From Rhizobium oryzicola (GTDB lineage Bacteria > Pseudomonadota > Alphaproteobacteria > Rhizobiales > Rhizobiaceae): a stretch of 64,000 nt of DNA. Of this stretch, positions 28,434-36,266 are shown in pieces. Location: positions 868,001 through 932,000 of the forward strand of contig NZ_JAUKWQ010000001.1 of assembly GCF_030504645.1 (NCBI RefSeq), given 5' to 3'. Both the position numbers and the translations under genes were made by a program. Each line of letters opens with the position of its first letter. Position 1 is the first letter of the stretch. Below the pieces are notes generated by a model that saw nothing but the letters and a program-made list of their open reading frames with translations, made no database searches and was not told where the DNA came from.

Positions 28434-28552
28434 GGCAGGCTGGCCGCCCATTCGATCGCCTGCCACAGCCCGACAAGGCATGCCGCGACCACGCAGACGC
28501 GCAGGAGCGCGGAATAGCGCATCAGGCTGAAGGGGTAAGTGGGACTACGCAT
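28430..28552 (-). CDS. Possible 40-residue membrane peptide heading the metal ABC operon
   Basis: An ATG 16 bp from the Zur-like dyad opens a 40-codon frame (MRSPTYPFSLMRYSALLRV, then a hydrophobic VCVVAACLVGLWQAI segment) whose TGA overlaps the ATPase ATG. Its position, one predicted membrane helix and stop-start overlap argue for a translated leader or a small transporter partner. There is no clear ribosome-binding site, so translation might be leaderless. I do not recognise the sequence, and a chance frame is possible. Confidence 0.42.
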   Translation of the reverse strand: MRSPTYPFSLMRYSALLRVCVVAACLVGLWQAIEWAASLP

Positions 28553-28568
28553 ACGGCGACCATGTAAT

Positions 28569-28599
28569 GTTATGTTGTTACGATTAGTAACGTTATAAC
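28569..28599. promoter_or_regulatory. Zur-like dyad upstream of the metal ABC operon
   Basis: Two 13-bp arms, GTTATGTTGTTAC and GTAACGTTATAAC, are inverted copies with 10 of 13 positions matching around GATTA. The centre (GTTACGATTAGTAAC) is a perfect dyad and GTTATAAC is itself palindromic, like Fur-superfamily zinc regulator boxes of alphaproteobacteria. Zur identity is inferred from this and the regulated operon. Confidence 0.6.
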
Positions 28600-28724
28600 A
28601 AAGTGGCGAAAGAAAGGCAGAGGTTATTTCGGGCTGGTGACAAAGCCGGGCGGTGCTTTGATTTGCGTGCGTCGGTTAATATGAAGGTCGGTGCCGAGAG
28701 AGGATGTTCTCGCACATACTTTCA

Positions 28725-28907
28725 CCCCCCTCTGCCCTGCCGGGCATCTCCCCCACAAGGGGGGAGATCAGCAGAGCGGCTACCCGCTCATTCATTTAGC
28801 TCATGTGGAGAAAGCCAGATAACTCACAACCTCCAAAGCGGATCGAGAGGGAGCCACGAGTCGATCTCCCCCCTTGTGGGGGAGATGCCCGGCAGGGCAG
28901 AGGGGGG
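28725..28907. repeat. Perfect 45-bp inverted repeat pair
   Basis: Arms at 28725-28769 and 28863-28907 are exact reverse complements over 45 bp, separated by 93 bp. Each arm also folds on itself (ATCTCCCCC with GGGGGAGAT-like pairing around ACAA). This takes up much of a 450-bp gap between the metal operon and the acyltransferase gene, which otherwise shows no gene. Confidence 0.82.
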
Positions 28908-28950
28908 TAATGAAGTTCGTATAACATCGATTTGGAACCTGCCCGTCACT

Positions 28951-28983
28951 CCCCACCCGCAGCTTCGCCGCGACCTCCTCATG
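28951..28983. repeat. Palindromic dispersed repeat, copy 3 (partial)
   Basis: CCCCACCCGCAGCTTCGC and the following CGACCTCC match the inverse of the copy 1 tail with few differences, 3.6 kb away. It shows that the element is a dispersed family and not a local duplication. Confidence 0.65.
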
Positions 28984-29049
28984 AACGCCGGTGGGCGGCG
29001 GCAAGCTCAGCCCTATATGCGTACGGGTTTTTGCGACAAGGAGAACACT

Positions 29050-29628
29050 GTGCTGCATCGCTACCTTGCCAAAGTCAGCCGAAAGCTGGGCGCCACGCCC
29101 TCACAGCTGCAACTCAGGAACCGCGCCCAGGCCCGCGTGGAAGGCACGTTGTCCGGCCCGGGTCTGTTGGTGGCGGGCGAGGCCTGGCCGGGCGTGCTGA
29201 CCGAGCCGGCGCAGGTTCTGGTGGCCAAGGGTGCCGAGATCGAGATGCGAGACACCTTCTATCTGCATCACGGCGGCACGATCGGCGTGCAGGCGGGCGC
29301 AAGACTCTCGCTCGGCAGCGGCTATGCGTCGCCCCGCGTCTGGATTTCCTGCGGCCTTTCCATTGAGATCGGTGATGGCGTGGCAATCGCCGACCAGACC
29401 ATTATCCGCGACTGGGACGGCCATGACATTGAAGGTAGGCCGGATCGCAAGCCGATCCAGATCGGCAACCACGTCTGGATCGGTATGCGTTGCATCATTC
29501 TGAAGGGTGTCACAATCGGCGATGGCGCGGTCATCGGTGCGGGTTCCGTCGTGACGCGGGATGTGCCGCCGGGCATGCTGGCCACGGGCAATCCGGCGAC
29601 CGTGCGACGGCCTATCATTTGGCGGTAG
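29050..29628 (+). CDS. Left-handed beta-helix (hexapeptide) acyltransferase
   Basis: A 192-residue protein with isoleucine-rich hexapeptide repeats in its C-terminal two thirds: [34 protein letters not shown] and [19 protein letters not shown]. This is the trimeric fold of CysE/NodL/maltose acetyltransferases; the acceptor is probably a sugar or a polysaccharide subunit but is not known. GTG start with AAGGAG six bases upstream; longer upstream frames run through repeat DNA. No glycan genes flank it. Confidence 0.8.
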   Translation: MLHRYLAKVSRKLGATPSQLQLRNRAQARVEGTLSGPGLLVAGEAWPGVLTEPAQVLVAKGAEIEMRDTFYLHHGGTIGVQAGARLSLGSGYASPRVWISCGLSIEIGDGVAIADQTIIRDWDGHDIEGRPDRKPIQIGNHVWIGMRCIILKGVTIGDGAVIGAGSVVTRDVPPGMLATGNPATVRRPIIWR

Positions 29629-29631
29629 TTG

Positions 29632-30528
29632 TCAGATCAGCACCCGTTTTGCCGCTTCCGTTACTGAACGGGTGAGGTCGGCCAGCCGATCCGTCGCCAG
29701 CCGGTTGATCTGCCAGTAGAGCGCCACATCCAGCGGCGAATTGGCGACCAGTTCCACCAGCGCGCCGGAGTGCAGATGCGGTCTCGTCAGTGGCTCCGGG
29801 TTCATGCCCCAGGCCATGCCGGCAAGGCTCGCATCCAGAAAGGCTTGCGTCGAAGGCAACCAATGGCTGGGGGATTGGATGTCCGCGCCAAAGGTTAGGC
29901 GCATCCAGTCGCGCTGCAGGCGATCCTTCTGGCTGAAGGTCAGGCAGGGTGCCTTCGCCAGCGCGTCCGCCGTCACGCCGTCGGGAAAGTAGCGGTCCAC
30001 GAAGTCCGGGCTTGCCGTCGCGTGATAGCGCAAGGCACCGAGTGAGTAGCGGCGGCAGCCCGCGACAGGCTTTTCCGTGCTGGTGACGGCGGCAATCACC
30101 CGGCCGCGCTGCAGCCATTCGGCGGTATGGTCCTCATCGTCAACGGCGATGTTCAGCAGGTATGGGGACTGTTTCGAAAAGGCCGCTGCGGCATCCAGGA
30201 ACCAGGTGCCGAGACTGTCGGCATTGGTGGCGACCTGCAGCGTGACCCGGTGTTCCGGCCCGCGCGGATCGGCAAGCGATGGCAGATGCTCGAGCAGTTC
30301 GCGCTCCAGCATGCCGACATTCTCCATGTGCCGGCACAGCCAGTCTCCCTTCTCCGTGGCAGTGCAGGGGTTACCGCGCACGATCAGCACGGCGCCGAGC
30401 CGCTCTTCCAGCTGCTTGACGCGTTGCGAGACCGCCGAGGGCGTCACGTTCAAAAGAACGGCGGCCTTCTCGAAGCTGCCGGATTGCACGACAGCCTGCA
30501 CGAAACGAAGTGCGGAATAGTCAAGCAC
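29632..30528 (-). CDS. LysR-type regulator, ArgP/LysG-like
   Basis: A 298-residue LysR-type transcription factor. The N-terminal winged helix-turn-helix (residues 2-60, VQSGSFEKAAVLLNVTPSAV) matches ArgP/IciA/LysG proteins, followed by an effector-binding domain. These regulators sense lysine or arginine and switch on the divergent exporter gene lysE. That arrangement is seen here: lysE is divergent, 98 bp away. The start is GTG, right beside an inverted GGATTAG arm. A self-regulating LysG-like activator is the best reading. Confidence 0.85.
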   Translation of the reverse strand: MLDYSALRFVQAVVQSGSFEKAAVLLNVTPSAVSQRVKQLEERLGAVLIVRGNPCTATEKGDWLCRHMENVGMLERELLEHLPSLADPRGPEHRVTLQVATNADSLGTWFLDAAAAFSKQSPYLLNIAVDDEDHTAEWLQRGRVIAAVTSTEKPVAGCRRYSLGALRYHATASPDFVDRYFPDGVTADALAKAPCLTFSQKDRLQRDWMRLTFGADIQSPSHWLPSTQAFLDASLAGMAWGMNPEPLTRPHLHSGALVELVANSPLDVALYWQINRLATDRLADLTRSVTEAAKRVLI

Positions 30529-30576
30529 GGATTAGTCAGCCTTAATCAGAGTAAGCAGGTTTAACTAGCCTAATCC
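30529..30576. promoter_or_regulatory. Inverted arms in the argP-like/lysE intergenic region
   Basis: GGATTAG at 30529-30535 and CTAATCC at 30570-30576 are inverted copies 34 bp apart, with further TTAATC and TTTAAC elements between them. The gap is only 97 bp, so this is a probable binding region for the LysR-type regulator. It extends up to its GTG start, compatible with autoregulation. Confidence 0.4.
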
Positions 30577-30625
30577 GCGCTGGGTGACTACTGCCTCTGC
30601 GGGATCACAGGTGAATTTCGGGCAT

Positions 30626-31234
30626 ATGCACATTTCAACTTTCTTCACCGGCATGATGATGAGCCTCAGCCTCATCGTGGCCATCGGCGCGCAGAACGCC
30701 TTCATTCTCCGTCAGGGGCTGAAGGGCGAGTATATCTTTGCGGTCTGCCTGACCTGCGCGCTTTCGGATGCCCTCCTCATCATCCTCGGCGTTACCAGCC
30801 TGAAGCAGATCGTCACCCTTCTGCCCTGGCTGGATCCCGTCATGCGCTATGGTGGTGCGGCCTTCCTCATCTGGTATGGGGCAAGAAGCCTGCGCTCGGC
30901 GCTGAAATCCGCAAGTGCGCTTGATGTGGAGGGGGCTCCGCCCGCAAGCTTCGGCAAGACCATGGCCACCTGCCTGGCGCTGACCTATCTCAATCCGGGC
31001 GTCTATCTGGATACGGTGGTGCTGCTTGGCAGCATCTCCAACCAGTTTCCGGGCCACCGTGCGGAATTTGCCAGCGGCGCCGCCTCAGGCTCGTTCCTGT
31101 TCTTCTTCGCGCTGGGCTATGGCGCGACAAAACTTCGGCCCCTGTTTTCCAACCCCGCCGCCTGGCGCATTCTGGAAGCGGCGATTGCTGCCATCATGGG
31201 GCTGATCGCGTTCCGCCTGCTGGCGGGGGTGTAG
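30626..31234 (+). CDS. lysE: LysE/ArgO family amino acid exporter
   Basis: A 202-residue inner-membrane exporter with six helices. The family motif VAIGAQNAFILRQGLKGEY lies near residue 18, and GVYLDTVVLLGSISNQF marks the middle. LysE exports lysine or arginine and relieves amino acid overload from peptides. It is divergent from an ArgP/LysG-like regulator, the classic pairing. An alternative GTG start five codons upstream exists; the ATG was chosen because it gives a typical short N-terminus. Confidence 0.9.
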   Translation: MHISTFFTGMMMSLSLIVAIGAQNAFILRQGLKGEYIFAVCLTCALSDALLIILGVTSLKQIVTLLPWLDPVMRYGGAAFLIWYGARSLRSALKSASALDVEGAPPASFGKTMATCLALTYLNPGVYLDTVVLLGSISNQFPGHRAEFASGAASGSFLFFFALGYGATKLRPLFSNPAAWRILEAAIAAIMGLIAFRLLAGV

Positions 31235-31256
31235 GGGCGGAGCGTTACGCCCCCAA

Positions 31257-32030
31257 TCAGTTCCCCTTGCCTGCCAGATACTGGGCACGCTTGGCGACGA
31301 CCTCTTCGTAATTGGACTGAAGTCGCTCAATCTCCTGATAACGGGGATCTTTCTTCATGCCTTCCGTATCGACGATCTTCTTGTCCTCAAGCGGCGGCAA
31401 GCTTTCGAAGACCTTTTGCGTGATTGCCGTCTTGGCTTTCTCAATCGTGCCACCCAGCAGCTGGGCAATCTTCTTCGCCCGATATTCTGCGGCATCTGGT
31501 CCGCTCAACGTGCTCGTGTCGTTCGCGAACATAGCGGTAAGGATCCGGCCGAGTGCATCGTTCTCCGCCCCGACGACGCCTTGGTTGTCAATGCGCACGA
31601 TACCCTTTCCGGCAACCGTAACAGTGGCGTAAGGCTTCACCCGCGGGTCGTTAGAAACATCTGCCGGGATGACTGTGGTGTAGTCATGTTCCAATCCATC
31701 CTGTTTCCCGGTAATCAGTGCCTTCGAAGCGGCCAGAAAATCCTGATATTCGCTTTCGGGGAGTGCCGAGATGTTAACTTCCTTGACGGTCAAGTATCCG
31801 ATTTTAAAGGAATAACCATCCAGTTCCAGCAGCTTGCCACCCAAATTGACCATCACCTTTGACGGCAGGCTGTCGACCGTCGGGTTGCTTTTGCGCGTCG
31901 CAGATTGATTGCCGTCCTCCTCCAAGGAAGAGAAGTCTTGGGCACCGCCATCCGCCTTGATCGTGAGCTGCGAGGCGGCAGCATAGCGCGTTGCCGCATC
32001 AGAATATGTATTTGTGCCTATGGTTGTCAT
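31257..32030 (-). CDS. Hypothetical protein, family not recognised
   Basis: A 257-residue soluble protein that I cannot assign. It has no signal peptide or membrane helix. The N-terminus (MTTIGTNTYSDAATRYAAAS) and residues 20-60 are Ser/Thr/Asn-rich and probably unfolded; the middle has a strand-rich part (KLLELDGYSFKIGYLTVKEV), and the C-terminus is helical with a likely coiled coil (RYQEIERLQSNYEEVVAK). It stands alone after an AT-rich leader. Its 3' end almost meets lysE. Coding status is well supported by an uninterrupted frame with normal composition. Confidence 0.62.
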   Translation of the reverse strand: MTTIGTNTYSDAATRYAAASQLTIKADGGAQDFSSLEEDGNQSATRKSNPTVDSLPSKVMVNLGGKLLELDGYSFKIGYLTVKEVNISALPESEYQDFLAASKALITGKQDGLEHDYTTVIPADVSNDPRVKPYATVTVAGKGIVRIDNQGVVGAENDALGRILTAMFANDTSTLSGPDAAEYRAKKIAQLLGGTIEKAKTAITQKVFESLPPLEDKKIVDTEGMKKDPRYQEIERLQSNYEEVVAKRAQYLAGKGN

Positions 32031-32144
32031 TGTTACCTCCTGCTAATGCTGGAGATTGTATATCATAAGCTTGCCTCAACCTTTCCTAGGTAAAATTTCT
32101 GGCATAAAATCTAGGATTGAATTCCGGTAAATTCTTAAATACAA

Positions 32145-32168
32145 AAAGCGGCCCCGAAGGACCGCTTT
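32145..32168 (-). terminator. Intrinsic terminator downstream of the peroxiredoxin gene
   Basis: On the minus strand AAAGCGG, TCC, a TTCG-type loop, GG and CCGCTTT form a stable hairpin followed by TTTTTGT. It lies 24 bp past the peroxiredoxin stop codon. Confidence 0.78.
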
Positions 32169-32192
32169 CGCATCATCACATGTGGTCGGAAC

Positions 32193-32678
32193 TCAGACCA
32201 GAGTCAGCATGTGTTCGGCGCCGGATACGGTCGCCTGACCCGGGTTTTCCTCGATGTTGATCGACTTCACCACGCCGTCTTCGACCAGCATGGAGTAACG
32301 CTTGGAGCGTACGCCGAGGCCACCGGCGGACAGATCCATGTCGAGGCCGAGCGCCTTGGTGAAACCTGCATCCCAGTCGGCGAGGAAGTGGATCTTGCCC
32401 ATGCCGCCGGACTTTTCAGCCCAGGCACCCATCACGTGCCAGTCGTTCACGGAAAGGACTGCGAGGTCGTCCACGCCCTTGGCGAGCAGTGCGTCGCGGT
32501 TTTCGAGGTAGCCGGGCAGGTGGTTGAGCGTGCAGGTGGGCGTAAAGGCGCCGGGCACGGCGAACAGCACCACCTTTTTTCCGGAGAAGATGTCCTTGGT
32601 CGAAACCTCGACCGGGCCGTCTGCGGTCTTTTCCTTGAACTTGGCTTCGGGCAGCTTGTCGCCGACGGAAATTGTCAT
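32193..32678 (-). CDS. Peroxiredoxin (Prx5-type)
   Basis: A 161-residue thioredoxin-fold peroxidase that reduces hydrogen peroxide and organic hydroperoxides. The peroxidatic cysteine is at about residue 49 in GAFTPTCTLNHLPGY, the Prx5-type active site, with the conserved Arg in GVRSKRYSML. There is no glutaredoxin fusion, so it must use a separate thiol donor. The ATG 17 codons into the open frame is used because it gives the family N-terminus and follows GAGGAGAC. It is followed by its own terminator. Confidence 0.92.
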   Translation of the reverse strand: MTISVGDKLPEAKFKEKTADGPVEVSTKDIFSGKKVVLFAVPGAFTPTCTLNHLPGYLENRDALLAKGVDDLAVLSVNDWHVMGAWAEKSGGMGKIHFLADWDAGFTKALGLDMDLSAGGLGVRSKRYSMLVEDGVVKSINIEENPGQATVSGAEHMLTLV

Positions 32679-32759
32679 CTTCGTCTCCTCAGGTTTGAAA
32701 ATTGGCTGATGCAAATGGGGCTCGCGCAAGCGCGTTTGCCGCGCGACTATAGAGCGGGA

Positions 32760-33602
32760 TCATTCGAAGGCAAGCGAGCTTTCCATGGCGCGGCTGCCGG
32801 CCACAACAAGAATATCCCACCGCTTGCCTTTGGGCTCATAACGCGCGGGAAGCTTTGGAACCGGCATTTCCACCGTCAACAGATCGCCCTTCTGTTCCGC
32901 TTTCTGCCGTTCGACAAGCACATGCCCCTGTGGTCCCACGACATAGATCTGCGCCCCGGTCTGGCCGGCTGGCAGCTTCAGCGAAAGCTTGAGCAGCTTG
33001 CGGTCATCCGAGAGCGCATGATCGGCTACGGTGAAGTCTGTCGAAGGGGCTTCGGGGAGGGTCTGGCTTGCTGCTTGCAACAGGCGCGCTTCTTCCTCGG
33101 AGGAGGGGTCAGGCGTGGAAATCGGCAGGCGGAATTCCGCCTGGAAGGGAATGCAGATATTGCGGCAGAGCCCCACGAAGGCGGCCGCGGTCAATTGCAA
33201 GGGGACTTTGCCGGGCTCGGCCTTCAACGTGAAGGGAAGGGTGACGGCGTGGTCGTAGCCGATGTCGCGCACGCCATCCTCGTCAAAGACCTTCGGAACG
33301 GGAAACCGCATCTCTGTCAGACGCACGCCGCTCGCGGGCGCAAAGGTCACTTGTGGGGGAATGCCCGCCTGTCCCGGCTCCTTCCAATAGGTCATCCAGC
33401 CCGCCTTGGGCTCGATCTGCAGCGCGCCGCGCACGGTGCCGTCTGCTTCCGGAGCAAGCGCGATGATGCGCATCCGCCCGCCTTCGTTCTCCGCCCAGTC
33501 GCTCATATCGGCGGATGCCTTGGCAACCGGCAACAGCAGGCTGAAAGCCAGCACAGCCGCCAGTCTTCGAGCAGGATCGGGAACAACGCTTGTTTTCGTC
33601 AT
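32760..33602 (-). CDS. DsbD N-terminal-like periplasmic protein
   Basis: A 280-residue protein with a signal peptide (residues 1-32) and a domain resembling the N-terminal immunoglobulin-like domain of DsbD. The two active-site cysteines fit GLCRNICIPFQ. Neither the membrane nor the C-terminal thioredoxin parts of DsbD are present, so it would have to receive electrons from a separate CcdA-like membrane protein. The natural substrate is unknown. It may be transcribed with the peroxiredoxin gene downstream (81 bp). Confidence 0.75.
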   Translation of the reverse strand: MTKTSVVPDPARRLAAVLAFSLLLPVAKASADMSDWAENEGGRMRIIALAPEADGTVRGALQIEPKAGWMTYWKEPGQAGIPPQVTFAPASGVRLTEMRFPVPKVFDEDGVRDIGYDHAVTLPFTLKAEPGKVPLQLTAAAFVGLCRNICIPFQAEFRLPISTPDPSSEEEARLLQAASQTLPEAPSTDFTVADHALSDDRKLLKLSLKLPAGQTGAQIYVVGPQGHVLVERQKAEQKGDLLTVEMPVPKLPARYEPKGKRWDILVVAGSRAMESSLAFE

Positions 33603-33761
33603 GGACCAGAGATCTATTCAACAAGCAGAAATACCACCAGCAGTAAGATCAAAAAAGCCGATCATTTTCGGTTGATTGATGCGTGCGCCTGCTCCATCTT
33701 GATTTGAATGAAGGAAACTGCCCCGCCACACGGGCCGGGCCGACGGCAAGCTGGAGGCACG

Positions 33762-34367
33762 ATGGCACTTTCGACACTCAGGGACAAACGGGAGCGCGGC
33801 TTTCTGGATGGCCAGTTTCTGATTGCCATGCCGGGCATGCCGGATGGCAATTTCCATCGCTCTGTTGTTTACATCTGCGCCCACTCGCCGGCCGGTGCCA
33901 TGGGCTTCATCATCAACCGCCCGCAGGAAATCTCGTTCACGGAAATCCTGCTGCACCTGAAGCTGGTGGATCAGCCGGAAGCCATCACGCTTCCTGGTGC
34001 GACGCGCGACTTCCCGATCCTGAATGGCGGACCGGTTGAGACCGGTCGCGGCTTCGTTCTGCATTCGGATGATTATGTCAGCGAGTCCAGCATCCCCGTC
34101 AGCGATGATATCTCGCTGACGGCAACACTCGATATCGTGCGTGCTATTTGCGAGGATCGCGGGCCCCGTAAGGCAACCATGTTGCTGGGTTATGCGGGCT
34201 GGGGTCCCGGCCAGCTGGAAAGCGAAATCGGCAACAACGCGTGGCTGAACTGCCCGGCCAGCGAAGACCTGATCTTTGCCCGCACGTTGGATAATAAATA
34301 TGAGCGCGCTCTGGCCTTGATGGGCGTATCACCCGAGATGCTCTCGGCCGAAGCAGGCCACGCCTGA
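33762..34367 (+). CDS. YqgE/AlgH family protein
   Basis: A 201-residue protein of the YqgE/AlgH family ([17 protein letters not shown] at the N-terminus, [10 protein letters not shown], and [14 protein letters not shown] near the C-terminus). Family members bind small ligands and AlgH affects alginate expression in Pseudomonas, but the molecular role is not settled; here the product is simply annotated by family. GGAGG sits four bases before the ATG. The upstream extension of 18 codons is not needed. Confidence 0.9.
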   Translation: MALSTLRDKRERGFLDGQFLIAMPGMPDGNFHRSVVYICAHSPAGAMGFIINRPQEISFTEILLHLKLVDQPEAITLPGATRDFPILNGGPVETGRGFVLHSDDYVSESSIPVSDDISLTATLDIVRAICEDRGPRKATMLLGYAGWGPGQLESEIGNNAWLNCPASEDLIFARTLDNKYERALALMGVSPEMLSAEAGHA

Positions 34368-34459
34368 CTTTCCAAATAAAAGTGGCGGAACCAAGCTTCT
34401 CCTTCCGCGTTTACTTGTCGGAAACCCTGACAATACAGGGCCAACAAAGGAGAAGCACC

Positions 34460-34651
34460 ATGGGTAGCATGAGCGATAAGATTTCCGGTAAGGCAAACGA
34501 AGTTGCCGGCAAGGTAAAGCAGGCCGCTGGTGACATGACCGACAACCATTCGCTGAAGGCGCGTGGCGCCGCCCAGGAAGCCAAGGGCGACATGCAGCAG
34601 GCCAAGGGTAAGGTCAAGGACGGTATCAAGGATACGGTTGACCGTATCTAA
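34460..34651 (+). CDS. CsbD family stress-response protein
   Basis: A 63-residue hydrophilic, Lys- and Ala-rich protein of the CsbD type (GKANEVAGKVKQAAGDMTD, AKGDMQQAKGKVKD). The two internal repeats predict amphipathic helices. CsbD proteins are abundant under general stress; no mechanism is known. The ATG follows AAAGGAG. An intrinsic terminator begins 20 bp after the stop codon, so this is a single-gene transcript with strong signals. Confidence 0.88.
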   Translation: MGSMSDKISGKANEVAGKVKQAAGDMTDNHSLKARGAAQEAKGDMQQAKGKVKDGIKDTVDRI

Positions 34652-34670
34652 TTTCCGATAGCATTTCGAT

Positions 34671-34705
34671 GAAGACCTGTTCTGGCCCTGCCGGAGCAGG
34701 TCTTC
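34671..34705 (+). terminator. Terminator-like hairpin after csbD
   Basis: GAAGACCTG pairs perfectly with CAGGTCTTC around a 17-base loop that contains further short pairing. The downstream TGCTT is only weakly T-rich. It directly abuts the MITE-like element. Confidence 0.6.
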
Positions 34706-34710
34706 TGCTT

Positions 34711-35064
34711 ATACCAAGTGTCGATGATAGGAACCGATTGCGTGGGACCGGAGGCCTTCATCCGACGAGAAGCATACCGGAGAGCGATGCTCCCGCATCG
34801 GTCGAGGATTGCGACAAAGTCGGGGGAACGATTTCCGGCCCATCCCGCCGCAGGATTGCTGTCGCAATCCTGCAAAACGAGAAATCTGATGGACACGGCT
34901 TTCGCTTCGCATGGCGAAGCGGCGTGTCCAGTGGACCGGGCGCTTTTGCCCCCCGGACGTCGTCGAAAATCCGCGCCGGACCGATGGGTCCGACTGTGGT
35001 TTTCTCCTCGCCGGAAACCAAAATCGCTCCGGCGCAATCGGTTCATATCATCGACACTTGGTAT
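34711..35064. mobile_element. 354-bp MITE-like element with 32-bp terminal inverted repeats
   Basis: The left end ATACCAAGTGTCGATGATA and the following 13 bases are matched by the inverted right end with one mismatch in 32. The inside holds several hairpins (for example GGATTGC with GCAATCC around 34858, and CGGCGTGTCC-like pairing further right) and no credible gene. TA pairs flank the ends. This is the structure of a non-autonomous element; the transposase that would move it is not in the window. It fills the gap between csbD and the metallopeptidase gene. Confidence 0.7.
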
Positions 35065-35100
35065 TATTCACCACTCTCTCTTCATGCGAGCATAGCGACC

Positions 35101-36162
35101 ATGCGCCTTTATGAGTGTGATCACTGCGGCCAGCCCATCCACTTCGATAACCGTGTTTGCGTCAATTGCGGCCACCGGCTGGCCTTCGTGCCGGAGCGCA
35201 TGGCCATGCACGCGCTGGAGGAGGAAGAAGGCGGCGTGTGGCACCTGGTGGCCAATCCGCGCCAACAGGTTCGGCTTTGCGCCAACGAAGTCAACGACAT
35301 CTGCAACTGGACTGTCAGCGCCGAGGGGACTGAACAGTTCTGCCCCGCCTGCCGTCATAATCGCCTTGTGCCTGACGCATCCACCGAGCAGGGCTTGCGG
35401 CAGTGGCGGCGCATCAGCCAGGCGCAGCGCCATCTCTTCTACTCGCTGCTGAAATGGGATCTGCCGCGCACCACCCGCAACGAAGATCCGGAGGGTGGAT
35501 TGGTCTTCGATTTCCTCGTGGACGAGGTGAAGGAGGACGGCACCGTTGTGGCGGCCATGACCGGTCACGACGAGGGCGTTATTGCCATTCGTGCGGCAGA
35601 GGCCGATGACGTGACGCGCGAACGGGTGCGCGTGGCCATGAACGAGCCATACCGCACGCTGCTTGGCCACTTCCGTCATGAAACCGGCCACTATATCTGG
35701 AACAAGCTGGTGCGTGATATGGACCGGCTGCAGCCGTTCCGTCTGGCTTTCGGGGATGAACAGGCCGATTACGGCGAGGCACTCAAGCGCAATTACGAAG
35801 AGGGGCCGCCGGAAAACTGGCAAGAGCATTTCATCAGCACCTATGCCAGCTCCCACCCCTGGGAGGATTTTGCCGAATGCTTCGCCCATTATGTTCATAT
35901 CGTCGATACGCTCGAAACGGCCCGCGCCTTTGGCATGGGTGTTGACCCACGAGGCCATGAGGAACTGTCAGCGGAAATCGCTTTCAATCCCTATCGCGCC
36001 CGCGATGCGCAGCAGCTTGTGGATGCCTGGATCCCGCTCAGCGTGGCGATCAACGCCATCCATCGGTCGATGGGCGTGCCGGATCTCTATCCCTTCATCC
36101 TGACACCGACCGTGGTCGCCAAGCTGGAATTCGTGCACGGCCTTGTTCAGGGTAAGCGATAA
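35101..36162 (+). CDS. Putative zinc-binding metallopeptidase with N-terminal zinc ribbon
   Basis: A 353-residue cytosolic protein. The N-terminus has a Cys4 zinc ribbon (YECDHCGQPIHFDNRVCVNC) and more cysteines in ICNWTVS and FCPACRHN. The middle holds HFRHETGHYIW, an HExxH-like motif in the form HETGH, followed by ENWQEHFISTYASSHPWEDFAECFAHY, which supplies a further Glu and His. This suits the family of putative zinc-binding metallopeptidases (formerly a DUF). Substrates are unknown. The start is the ATG after the MITE-like element; the upstream in-frame extension lies in that element. Confidence 0.82.
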   Translation: MRLYECDHCGQPIHFDNRVCVNCGHRLAFVPERMAMHALEEEEGGVWHLVANPRQQVRLCANEVNDICNWTVSAEGTEQFCPACRHNRLVPDASTEQGLRQWRRISQAQRHLFYSLLKWDLPRTTRNEDPEGGLVFDFLVDEVKEDGTVVAAMTGHDEGVIAIRAAEADDVTRERVRVAMNEPYRTLLGHFRHETGHYIWNKLVRDMDRLQPFRLAFGDEQADYGEALKRNYEEGPPENWQEHFISTYASSHPWEDFAECFAHYVHIVDTLETARAFGMGVDPRGHEELSAEIAFNPYRARDAQQLVDAWIPLSVAINAIHRSMGVPDLYPFILTPTVVAKLEFVHGLVQGKR

Positions 36163-36182
36163 GGATTAGCAGAAAAAAGTGA

Positions 36183-36211
36183 GGAGACCGGGGTTCCTGG
36201 CGCCGGTCTCC
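36183..36211 (-). terminator. Intrinsic terminator downstream of the double-PAS chemoreceptor
   Basis: GGAGACCGG and CCGGTCTCC form a 9-bp stem; on the minus strand it is followed by TCACTTTTTTCT. It lies 56 bp past the chemoreceptor stop codon and may also end the metallopeptidase transcript from the other side. Confidence 0.75.
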
Positions 36212-36266
36212 TACCTGTGTCGCGAGCGGATCAACGGGCGGGGTTAGCAGATCCGCCGCAACAACC

